Of a stretch of 6,264 nt of DNA, positions 1-6,264 are shown piece after piece (the stretch's first letter is position 1; each line of letters opens with the position of its first letter). The stretch comes from Bacteroidetes bacterium UBA6661 (GTDB taxonomy: Bacteria; Bacteroidota; Bacteroidia; AKYH767-A; OLB10), in contig DKKR01000003.1 of the NCBI GenBank assembly GCA_002455375.1, positions 26,621 through 32,884 on the forward strand. The letters are read 5' to 3'. The notes beneath the pieces are model-generated. The model was not told where the DNA came from. It saw only the letters and a list, made by a program, of their open reading frames with translations, and made no database searches. The position numbers and the translations under genes are program-made.

Positions 1-171
1 TGGAAAGGCCCTATTGTAGGGATTCTTGAGATGAGAAGGCACTATACCAACTATTTTAAAGGAATGGATCACTTTCGTGAGTTTCGCGTTAAGTTAGTTA
101 CCTCCAATAGCCTTGATGAGTTGCTTGAAATTCTTGAGCAGATTAAAGAAAAGTATGAATTAGCGGCATGA
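1..171 (+). CDS. dusB: tRNA-dihydrouridine synthase (DusB-type), 3' end only
   Basis: This is an open frame from the first base to a TGA at 169-171, giving the last 56 residues of a protein whose start lies to the left of the window. The residues include MRRHYTNYFKGM (about 11-22) and FRVKLVTS (about 28-35), followed by a short amphipathic helix ending in KYELAA. The R-x-HYxxYFKG segment is characteristic of the C-terminal helical domain of DusB-family tRNA-dihydrouridine synthases. These are FMN enzymes that reduce uridines in the tRNA D-loop in the cytoplasm. The flavin barrel and catalytic cysteine are outside the window and cannot be checked. The stop overlaps the next start (ATGA, 168-171), so translation of murI is probably coupled to it. 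The family call is fairly secure; the exact Dus subclass is inferred from this short tail. Confidence 0.8.
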   Translation, partial: WKGPIVGILEMRRHYTNYFKGMDHFREFRVKLVTSNSLDELLEILEQIKEKYELAA

Positions 172-980
172 TTAAAACACAACAACCCATTGGAGTTTTT
201 GACTCCGGAATAGGTGGACTCACAGTCGCTGCTGCCATCAGCAGGTTGCTGCCTCATGAGCAGCTGATATATTTTGGAGATACTGCCCATGTTCCATATG
301 GTGATAAATCGGTTGAGTTAATTGGCAGCTATGCAGAAAGAATTACGGAGTTTTTGTTGGACGAACAAAAGTGTAAAGCTATAGTCATAGCCTGTAACAC
401 AGCATCGGCTGCAGCATATTCCTTATTGCGCGATCGCTATAAAGGAAGTGTTCCGGTTATCAACGTCATTGACCCGATGATTGAGGCAGTTATTGCTGAT
501 GATGATATAAAAAGTGTAGGAATCATTGCAACCAAAACAACGATTGCATCAGGTATTTATCAGGAAAAATTTTCAAGACGTAAACCGCAGCTGCTTTTTC
601 ATCCTTTAGCTACGCCATTGCTCGCTTCAATGATTGAAGAAGGATTTTATAATGATAATATTTCTTCTGCTGTATTGGAAGAGTATCTCTCGCACGAGTC
701 ATTTAAATCTATTGACGGATTGGTACTTGCATGCACACATTACCCGCTCATTAAAAAGGAGATAGATTATTTTTTTAAGTCAAAGGTTAAGCTTTTTGAC
801 TCTGCTGAAGTAGTTGCTTCAAAGTTGAAAAAAATACTCGAAGCAGAATCTTTAATAAATTCTGAACGAAAAGATCCCAATAGATTTTATGTTTCAGATT
901 TTACACAATCGTTCGAACATAGTACTAAAATATTTTTTGGAAAACAGGTAAAACTGGAATTGATGAACCTTTGGAAATAA
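168..980 (+). CDS. murI: Glutamate racemase
   Basis: A 270-residue cytoplasmic enzyme that interconverts L- and D-glutamate and so supplies D-Glu for peptidoglycan stem peptides. The length is normal for the Asp/Glu racemase family. The N-terminal signature IGVFDSGIGGLTV (residues 8-20) carries the substrate-contacting Asp12-Ser13. GDTAHVPYG lies at 37-45. The first catalytic cysteine is Cys76 in ACNTASA, and the second is Cys189 in ACTHYPL. Both cysteines are present, so the two-base racemisation mechanism should be intact. The GIIATKTTI stretch (118-126) matches the usual conserved loop leading into the second half of the pseudo-symmetric fold. The ATG at 168 is chosen because it forms an ATGA overlap with the dusB stop and sits only seven codons before the first family motif. 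No Shine-Dalgarno sequence is visible upstream. The next gene begins 12 bases after the stop, which suggests cotranscription. Confidence 0.96.
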   Translation: MIKTQQPIGVFDSGIGGLTVAAAISRLLPHEQLIYFGDTAHVPYGDKSVELIGSYAERITEFLLDEQKCKAIVIACNTASAAAYSLLRDRYKGSVPVINVIDPMIEAVIADDDIKSVGIIATKTTIASGIYQEKFSRRKPQLLFHPLATPLLASMIEEGFYNDNISSAVLEEYLSHESFKSIDGLVLACTHYPLIKKEIDYFFKSKVKLFDSAEVVASKLKKILEAESLINSERKDPNRFYVSDFTQSFEHSTKIFFGKQVKLELMNLWK

Positions 981-992
981 TATTTTCAGCAA

Positions 993-1916
993 ATGAAAAA
1001 ATTTACAATAGCAATTCATGGTGGTGCAGGCACTATCAGCCCCTCGACCATGACGCCACAAAAAGAGACTGCATACAAGCAAGCATTGCAAGCTGCATTA
1101 ACAGCAGGATACAAGGTGCTTGAAGCAAAGGGCAGTGCTTTGGAGGCAGTTACTCATGCGGTAATTGAATTGGAGAACACTCCTTTGTTTAATGCCGGCA
1201 GAGGTAGTGTTTTTACCTATGATGGCAAGCATGAAATGGATGCATCCGTAATGAATGGTAAAAATGGACTTGCCGGTGCAGTGGCAGGAGTTCGAAATGT
1301 GAAAAATCCGGTTCTACTCGCCAATGCCGTGATGGAACATACTGACTTTGTTTTTTTACATGGCAGTGGTGCTGAAGAACTGGCAAGAGTACAACAGCTT
1401 ACATTTTGCGATGACCAATATTTTTTTGATGACTTCCGATATCAGCAATGGCAGGAAGTGAAAGGGTCAGATACAACAAAACTTGATCACAGCAATGAAA
1501 AGAAATTCGGGACAGTAGGTGCTGTTGCAAAAGATATTGAAGGCAATCTTGCTGCAGCCACTTCTACAGGCGGTATGACTAACAAGCGATATTCACGCAT
1601 CGGTGATACTCCGGTTATTGGTGCCGGTACTTATGCTAATAACAGCACCTGTGCAGTAAGTTGTACCGGTCATGGAGAGTATTTTATTCGTTCAGTTGTG
1701 GCATACGATATTCATTGCCTGATGGAATATAATGGGCTTTCGCTAAAAGAAGCTTGTGAGAAAGTGGTACTTGATAAGTTAGTGAAATCCGGAGGAGAAG
1801 GAGGTATAATTGCAATAGACCAAACCGGAGTACCACAATTAATTTTTAATTCTGAGGGAATGTATCGCGGTTATTATTGCTGCAATGAACAACCGGTAAC
1901 GGAAATATATCGTTGA
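993..1916 (+). CDS. Plant-type L-asparaginase / isoaspartyl (beta-aspartyl) peptidase, Ntn-hydrolase
   Basis: A 307-residue N-terminal-nucleophile hydrolase of the type-2 asparaginase family (E. coli IaaA/EcAIII-like). Members cleave beta-aspartyl dipeptides formed by isoaspartate damage and hydrolyse L-asparagine. The alpha part starts with IAIHGGAGTI (6-15) and contains LFNAGRGSVF (65-74). The autocleavage site is Gly173-Thr174 in FGTVGAVA. Thr174 would become the new N-terminus and nucleophile of the beta subunit. Downstream are ATSTGGMTNK (189-198), the substrate-binding Arg202 and Asp205 in RIGD, and the Thr225-Gly226 oxyanion segment leading into GHGEYFIR. All key positions line up with the family, so it should be active. 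There is no signal peptide, so the enzyme is predicted to be cytoplasmic. The start is the only ATG at the head of the conserved HGGAG strand, 12 bases after murI. The stop overlaps the next start in TGATG. Asparaginase versus peptidase preference cannot be decided from sequence. Confidence 0.93.
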   Translation: MKKFTIAIHGGAGTISPSTMTPQKETAYKQALQAALTAGYKVLEAKGSALEAVTHAVIELENTPLFNAGRGSVFTYDGKHEMDASVMNGKNGLAGAVAGVRNVKNPVLLANAVMEHTDFVFLHGSGAEELARVQQLTFCDDQYFFDDFRYQQWQEVKGSDTTKLDHSNEKKFGTVGAVAKDIEGNLAAATSTGGMTNKRYSRIGDTPVIGAGTYANNSTCAVSCTGHGEYFIRSVVAYDIHCLMEYNGLSLKEACEKVVLDKLVKSGGEGGIIAIDQTGVPQLIFNSEGMYRGYYCCNEQPVTEIYR

Positions 1917-3640
1917 TGTTTATGATTCGGTTTTTATTGTTGTTCATGTTTTTAGGTAATGTTTGTTTATCACAAAAAACTACAGAATATTATTTGCACA
2001 ACCGTACACCACAGTGGCATGAAGTAATTGAATATTATAAGAAATTAGATATGCAGTTTCCTCAGGCCAAACTTTTTACTGAAGGAACTACCGATGTCGG
2101 TAAACCATTGCATTTGTTTGTAATTTCTGCTGATGGCAACTTTAATCCTGTGTCACTACATCAAAAAAGAAGGTTGATATGGTTAATTAATAATGGTATT
2201 CATCCCGGTGAGCCTGATGGTATTGATGCATCAATGATTTTTGCTAAAAATGTGTTGAGTAAGATTAATTCTGTAGCGTATAAGAATGTTGTTATATGTA
2301 TAATTCCAATTTATAACATTGATGGTGCACTGAACAGAGGTTGTTGTAGTCGTGTCAATCAGGAAGGTCCTTTAGAGTATGGATTCAGAGGTAATTATCA
2401 GAATTTGGACTTAAATCGTGATTTTGTGAAGTGCGATACAAAAAATACAGAATCGTTTATCCGTATTTTTCAGAAGTGGAACCCTGATTTGTTTTTAGAT
2501 ACGCATGTAAGTAATGGTGCCGATTATCCTTATAACATTACATTAATAGCTACACAGAAAGATAAATTAACTCCGCCTTTAGGAAAATATCTCTCAGAAA
2601 AAATGCTTCCGGAACTTTATCGCAACATGGAAAGTAATTCTGAGAAAATGATTCCTTATGTTAATACAATTAAAGATACCCCCGATTCAGGCTTAGAAGG
2701 TTTTTTAGAGACACCACGTTATGCCAGTGGTTATACTGCATTATTTAATACGATTGGATTTATTTCTGAAACACACATGCTAAAGCCATATCCTGTCAGA
2801 GTAAAGGCAACTATTACATTTATGGAATCACTTCGGCAATATGCAGCCCGTAATGCAGTAGAAATTTTACAGAAACGTGCTGAGGCAAATAGTTATTTAA
2901 AAACCATACATGAATTTCCTGTCCAATGGCAGCTTGATACAACTTCAAAAGACAGTATCCGTTTTGACGGCTATACCGCTGTTTACAGTAAAAGTAAAAT
3001 CACAGGACTTCAAAGGCTTACTTACGACAGAAGTAATCCTTATTCTAAGTTTATTCCTTATCAAAATAATTTCAAACCGCAAGTAATAATTAAACGGCCT
3101 GTTGCCTACATTATTCCGCAGTGTTGGAGTCGTGTGATTGAAAGGTTGAAGTTGAATGGTGTAAAAATACAAACTATAACAGCAGATACTATCATAGAAG
3201 TTGAGTGTTATAAAATTGGTCAATATAAAACTACTTCAAAACCTTATGAAGGACATTATCTTCATTCAAATGTCGCAGTGGAAAAGCAGATTCGTAAAGT
3301 GCAGTTTTATAAAGGTGACAAAATGATTGAAGTTAATCAACCTGCTAATCGTTATATTATTGAAACCTTAGAACCGCAGGGCACAGATGCATTTTTTGCC
3401 TGGGGATTTTTTGATGGTATCTTGCAACAAAAAGAGTGGTTTAGCGATTATGTTTTTGAAGACATTGCCGAAAAGTTGATTCAGGAAAATCCAGTATTGT
3501 TGGATAGCTTGAAAGATGCTGTTAAATCGGATTCTACTTTACAGAACAATCACTACATGCAGTTAAATGTATTGTACAGACAGTCGCCTTACTTTGAGAA
3601 ATCTTATATGATTTATCCTGTGTATAGACTAATCCAATAG
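1916..3640 (+). CDS. Exported M14-family zinc carboxypeptidase with large C-terminal extension
   Basis: A 574-residue peptidase counted from the ATG at 1916, which overlaps the previous stop as TGATG. A TTG three bases upstream (1913) is in frame but is a less likely start; the ATG at 1922 is a second alternative. Residues 1-19 form a signal peptide (MFMIRFLLLFMFLG...VCLS, then QKTT) without a proper lipobox, so the protein is probably released into the periplasm or beyond. The M14 catalytic domain spans about 25-310. Zinc ligands are His96 and Glu99 in GIHPGEPDG and His197 in DTHVSNG. The Asn167-Arg168 pair in LDLNRD fits substrate carboxylate binding, and the catalytic glutamate is probably Glu285 in FISETHML. 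Residues 311-574 are not part of the peptidase core but include the conserved-looking segments RPVAYIIPQCW and the QPANRYIIETLEP region, often found in long bacterial M14 proteins. Substrate is unknown; dietary or scavenged peptide and cell-wall peptide cleavage are both possible. It is the last gene of the rightward unit. Confidence 0.9.
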   Translation: MFMIRFLLLFMFLGNVCLSQKTTEYYLHNRTPQWHEVIEYYKKLDMQFPQAKLFTEGTTDVGKPLHLFVISADGNFNPVSLHQKRRLIWLINNGIHPGEPDGIDASMIFAKNVLSKINSVAYKNVVICIIPIYNIDGALNRGCCSRVNQEGPLEYGFRGNYQNLDLNRDFVKCDTKNTESFIRIFQKWNPDLFLDTHVSNGADYPYNITLIATQKDKLTPPLGKYLSEKMLPELYRNMESNSEKMIPYVNTIKDTPDSGLEGFLETPRYASGYTALFNTIGFISETHMLKPYPVRVKATITFMESLRQYAARNAVEILQKRAEANSYLKTIHEFPVQWQLDTTSKDSIRFDGYTAVYSKSKITGLQRLTYDRSNPYSKFIPYQNNFKPQVIIKRPVAYIIPQCWSRVIERLKLNGVKIQTITADTIIEVECYKIGQYKTTSKPYEGHYLHSNVAVEKQIRKVQFYKGDKMIEVNQPANRYIIETLEPQGTDAFFAWGFFDGILQQKEWFSDYVFEDIAEKLIQENPVLLDSLKDAVKSDSTLQNNHYMQLNVLYRQSPYFEKSYMIYPVYRLIQ

Positions 3641-3652
3641 GTTGAAATAACA

Positions 3653-3682
3653 TCGAACAGTAAACATGTATTTACTGTTCGA
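3653..3682. terminator. Perfect 12-bp inverted repeat between convergent genes, likely bidirectional terminator
   Basis: The arms TCGAACAGTAAA (3653-3664) and TTTACTGTTCGA (3671-3682) are exactly complementary and flank the six-base loop CATGTA. The hairpin starts 12 bases after the M14 stop and ends 29 bases before the stop of the leftward TPR gene, which is where a shared terminator is expected. Neither strand has a strong run of T directly after the stem: the rightward side reads AAGGTTACTAAAT and the leftward side TGTTATTTC. It is therefore not a textbook intrinsic terminator. A transcript-stabilising 3' hairpin is an alternative role. Confidence 0.65.
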
Positions 3683-3711
3683 AAGGTTACTAAATATTAA
3701 AGGTAAAATGT

Positions 3712-5298
3712 TTATTTCTTTTGATTCAATCCTGCCATTACCTGCTGTGCTTGTTTATCATCAGGAACCAATTCAAGAACTTTTTTCCAGTAAGATTTAC
3801 TCTCGTCAATTTTTTTATCTATCAGATAATAATAGCTGCCAAGATATTTATAAGATTCCACCAAACCGTTTTTGTATTTGTCGGCATTGGCAGAGTCTGC
3901 TAATGCTACTTCAATATATTTCTCGTAATAAGGCTTGGCCATTCCACCTTTGGAGTCGGGGTCGAGTTGTGCATTGGTTTGGGCACGCCATAATATTCCA
4001 TTAGGCCATGTAGGCAATAGCTCAATGACTTTCGCAAAAAGCGTGTCGGCATGGGTATAATCTTTATTGAAATAATATGCTCTTGCAAGGTTAAAATAGT
4101 CTGTTGATGTCAGCCCTTTGCCGTTGTTTACCCTTCTCTCATAAGCATTGACAGCTTGTGGATATTTTTTCAATTTCATATACATACTGCCCATATCCTG
4201 AAGGATTTCTGTCTTGGTAGTATCAATCTGATATGATTTTTCAAAGTTTTCAGCAGCTAAAGAGTCATTACCTTCTTTAAGCAATATCTTTCCATTGTAT
4301 TCATAGTCCATTGCTGTGCGTTGATTTTCTATTGTAGTGTTCATGATTTTTTCCATCAGCATTTTTGCTTTTGGAATATCATTCATCTCAAATGCTATAT
4401 AAGAAGAAAGACGCAGCATGCCAATGTTTGATGAATCAATTGAAGACAGTTGATTCATTTCCGATTGAGCATCTGCATAATCGCCACTCATAAATAGAAA
4501 TGATGCATAACGCATTCTTGCCATACTGTTATTCTTACTCAACTCTAAATATTTTCTGTAAGATTGTTTAGCATCTTCCAACTTACGCATTTTAAAATAT
4601 GTTTCAGCAAGTTCGCGATATGAGGGTGCAAAATCAGGATTCAGTTTTATGGCTGATTGAAATTCTGCTGCAGCACCTTCATAGTTTGTAGAGCGTTTAT
4701 ATAACACGCCTTTCTGAACAATAGCTTTTACTGCTTTTTTGTCCAAGTCCAATGCACGGTTGTAATTTTCTGCAGCTAATGTTCCATTGTTTTGTTCGGA
4801 ATAGGCATCACCTAAAAGAATATATAACTCTGCATTTTTTGAATCAACGGCAATGGCGTTGTTAAGTAGTTTAATAGCATAGCTAAGGTCTTTATTTTTT
4901 GTTCTGATAAAACTTTCAGCGACTTCACTTTGTACCAACGATGTTTTAGAGCCTGACATTGTTAATGCTTTATCAAAATCGGCACGTGCTTCACTGTTAA
5001 GACCTTTCTCTAATTTTATTTTTCCGGTTCCAACTAAATTTATTGGATTGCCAGGTTCTGCTTGTAAACCTTTTGAGTAGGCAATAGCAGCAGAATCTAA
5101 ATTGTCACTTTTAAAATAATTTTCGCCATAATAAAACCAATTGGTACCATTGGCAGGCTCTTTCTGCAATAATGATTTAAACATGTCACCGGCTATTTCA
5201 TATTGCTCATTATCTGTCATCGCAATAGCCTCTTTAAGTGTTTGTGCATGTACAACCTGTGCGAACATCAGGCTCAGAAAAAAAACTGTTTTTTTCAT
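3712..5298 (-). CDS. Secreted tetratricopeptide-repeat (TPR) protein
   Basis: A 528-residue protein with a clear Sec signal peptide: MKKTVFF, a hydrophobic core, and a VHA|QT cleavage site after Ala18. It is therefore predicted to act in the periplasm or at the inner face of the outer membrane. From about residue 23 to 516 it consists almost wholly of degenerate 34-residue TPR units, roughly a dozen. Clear examples are near 53-86 (NWFYYGENYFK...), 155-188 (AELYILLGDAYSE...), 189-222, 223-256 (APSYRELAETYFK...), 365-398 and 399-432, with typical ALxLDP-like helix ends such as ALDLDKKAV. No enzymatic domain is visible, so a scaffold or protein-binding role is inferred. It follows the PstS-like lipoprotein gene on the same strand after 34 A+T-rich bases (5299-5332) with no evident promoter or terminator, so cotranscription is likely. 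The start ATG fits the signal peptide exactly, and there is no Shine-Dalgarno sequence. The binding partner is unknown. Confidence 0.9.
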   Translation of the reverse strand: MKKTVFFLSLMFAQVVHAQTLKEAIAMTDNEQYEIAGDMFKSLLQKEPANGTNWFYYGENYFKSDNLDSAAIAYSKGLQAEPGNPINLVGTGKIKLEKGLNSEARADFDKALTMSGSKTSLVQSEVAESFIRTKNKDLSYAIKLLNNAIAVDSKNAELYILLGDAYSEQNNGTLAAENYNRALDLDKKAVKAIVQKGVLYKRSTNYEGAAAEFQSAIKLNPDFAPSYRELAETYFKMRKLEDAKQSYRKYLELSKNNSMARMRYASFLFMSGDYADAQSEMNQLSSIDSSNIGMLRLSSYIAFEMNDIPKAKMLMEKIMNTTIENQRTAMDYEYNGKILLKEGNDSLAAENFEKSYQIDTTKTEILQDMGSMYMKLKKYPQAVNAYERRVNNGKGLTSTDYFNLARAYYFNKDYTHADTLFAKVIELLPTWPNGILWRAQTNAQLDPDSKGGMAKPYYEKYIEVALADSANADKYKNGLVESYKYLGSYYYLIDKKIDESKSYWKKVLELVPDDKQAQQVMAGLNQKK

Positions 5299-5332
5299 TC
5301 TATTAAAATTGGTATTTATAATTTAGTTCTAA

Positions 5333-6264
5333 TTAATTTCCTGTTCTTACAATTCTAACCGGCATCGTAGCTGGCAGCAGTCCTTTTAATCTTACAAGCC
5401 GCTGTCCCTGATCGCCTGCAACAAATGATGCAAAGCCGGTGCCAAGTCCGTTTCTTGACTGGCGGTTAATCAAAAATACATCTCTGGTTAATGGATACTG
5501 TTTCAATGCTATATATGCCTGATATGGTTGATAATAATTTGTATATTCTGTTGCAGTATCATTTTTAAGTGCTACAACTTTAATCTGATTCAGAAAAGTC
5601 ATTGCAGTGGAATCATTGCTGTCGCTTATCCAACTAACGCCAATTATACCAATAGCATTCTTTTTATTAATAACGTAATCCACCACCTCTTTGTTTGAGT
5701 TGAGGGCATAACAATTGGCAGGAAATTCTCCACTCTGTAAGAGTTTTTCTTTCAGAAAACGTACATTACTTGAACCATTCTTGTCAAATACAATAGCAAC
5801 TTCACCCAAATTATTTTTATTATCTATTGCACTCCAGTTATTTGTTTTTCCTGTAATCAAAGATTCAAATTGCGATAAGGTTAGCAGCGAATCAATGTTG
5901 TCTTTATTGATAATTAATGCAAGGGCATCAATTGCAATTTTAGTTGAGCGTGCCAGCACTTTATGATCTTTAAAATACTGATGCTGTTCCGGAGTAAGGT
6001 CTTTCCCTGAAATAATAACCTTCACCGAATCGTTCATCAGATAATTAATTGCATCTGCTTCTGTCTTATAGCTAATTTCGATTTTAGCATTTTTATAGAG
6101 TGACATAAATGTTTCAGCCTGACTTTTCATGAGAGGCTCGAAACTTTCATCAGAAATTATTTTTAGGTTTCCGGAAGTTGGTGTGTCACTCAAGTCGGGT
6201 TTAAAAGCATCACCACCACAGGCAGCTAAATGTAATGCAATAGCTGTTGAAAGGACTAAGAGTC
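5333..6264 (-). CDS. PstS-like substrate-binding lipoprotein, 5' end outside window
   Basis: The reading frame stays open to the right edge, so the true start lies beyond 6264. The visible N-terminal part reads LLVLSTAIALHLAACGGD. This is a lipoprotein signal with lipobox LAAC, its lipidated Cys encoded at 6218-6220, giving a mature chain of 295 residues. An in-frame TTG at 6191-6193 lies inside the mature protein and is not a credible start. Numbering from the Cys, the chain shows the PBP/PstS-like fold. KIISDESFEPLM (20-31) opens the first lobe, and ISGKDLTPE (70-78) follows. DKNGSSNVRF (146-155) sits where PstS has its SGT phosphate loop. PLTRDVFLINR (243-253), GLGTGFASFVAGDQGQ (258-273) and GLLPATMPVR (280-289) match the C-terminal lobe. 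It probably binds phosphate or another small anion, but the ligand is not proven. No ABC permease or ATPase is in view. The next gene is a secreted TPR protein. Confidence 0.87.
   Translation of the reverse strand, partial: LLVLSTAIALHLAACGGDAFKPDLSDTPTSGNLKIISDESFEPLMKSQAETFMSLYKNAKIEISYKTEADAINYLMNDSVKVIISGKDLTPEQHQYFKDHKVLARSTKIAIDALALIINKDNIDSLLTLSQFESLITGKTNNWSAIDNKNNLGEVAIVFDKNGSSNVRFLKEKLLQSGEFPANCYALNSNKEVVDYVINKKNAIGIIGVSWISDSNDSTAMTFLNQIKVVALKNDTATEYTNYYQPYQAYIALKQYPLTRDVFLINRQSRNGLGTGFASFVAGDQGQRLVRLKGLLPATMPVRIVRTGN

Noticed and set aside
69..290. 73-codon leftward ORF across the dusB-murI junction
   Set aside because: It is antisense to two genes with clear family motifs and has no independent support.
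2945..3223. 92-codon leftward ORF inside the M14 gene
   Set aside because: It is antisense to a conserved coding region and its low-complexity translation has no family features.
3666..4004. 112-codon rightward ORF starting inside the inverted repeat
   Set aside because: It lies almost entirely antisense to the well-supported TPR gene, its translation has no recognisable domain, and its ATG is in the hairpin. It is a shadow frame.
3712..5298. TPR region considered as a tandem DNA repeat
   Set aside because: The periodicity exists only at the protein level. The units are too diverged in DNA to be a nucleotide repeat array.
5299..5332. Possible Bacteroidota promoter between the PstS-like and TPR genes
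   Set aside because: The 34-base A+T-rich gap shows no convincing TAnnTTTG -7 element with a spaced TTTG on the leftward strand, so transcription from upstream is the simpler reading.

Overview
The window looks like an ordinary chromosomal segment from a Bacteroidota (Bacteroidetes) bacterium. The DNA is visibly A+T-rich, and none of the visible starts is preceded by a convincing Shine-Dalgarno sequence. The gene content also fits: a DusB-type C-terminus with the HYTNYFKG signature, a large secreted M14 peptidase of the Bacteroidota style, and a PstS-like lipoprotein followed by a TPR protein. No mobile element, tRNA or rRNA, CRISPR array, phage gene or restriction/defence gene is visible. 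Base composition shows no obvious break along the window.

Layout. Four genes run rightward (1-3640): the 3' end of a tRNA-dihydrouridine synthase gene (dusB), glutamate racemase (murI), a plant-type L-asparaginase/isoaspartyl peptidase, and an exported M14 zinc carboxypeptidase. The junctions are an ATGA overlap, a 12-base gap and a TGATG overlap, so they are probably one transcription unit with translational coupling. Two genes run leftward from the right edge: a PstS-like substrate-binding lipoprotein (5' end outside the window) and, 34 bases downstream, a secreted protein made almost entirely of TPR repeats. The two units converge in a 71-base gap (3641-3711) that holds a perfect 12-bp inverted repeat, a likely bidirectional terminator.

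How the genes may work together. MurI makes D-glutamate for peptidoglycan, DusB modifies tRNA, the isoaspartyl peptidase handles beta-aspartyl dipeptides and asparagine in the cytoplasm, and the M14 enzyme is exported. They share an operon but not an evident pathway. The leftward pair resembles the end of a Bacteroidota exbB-exbD-tonB-pstS-TPR cluster recalled from related genomes. If that holds, the lipoprotein would be tied to a TonB energising system rather than to an ABC importer, but the upstream genes lie outside the window.

No clearly new system was found. The points most worth a second look are the misplaced start of the PstS-like lipoprotein, the PstS-like/TPR pair, the perfect inverted repeat between the convergent units, and the uncharacterised C-terminal half of the M14 protein.
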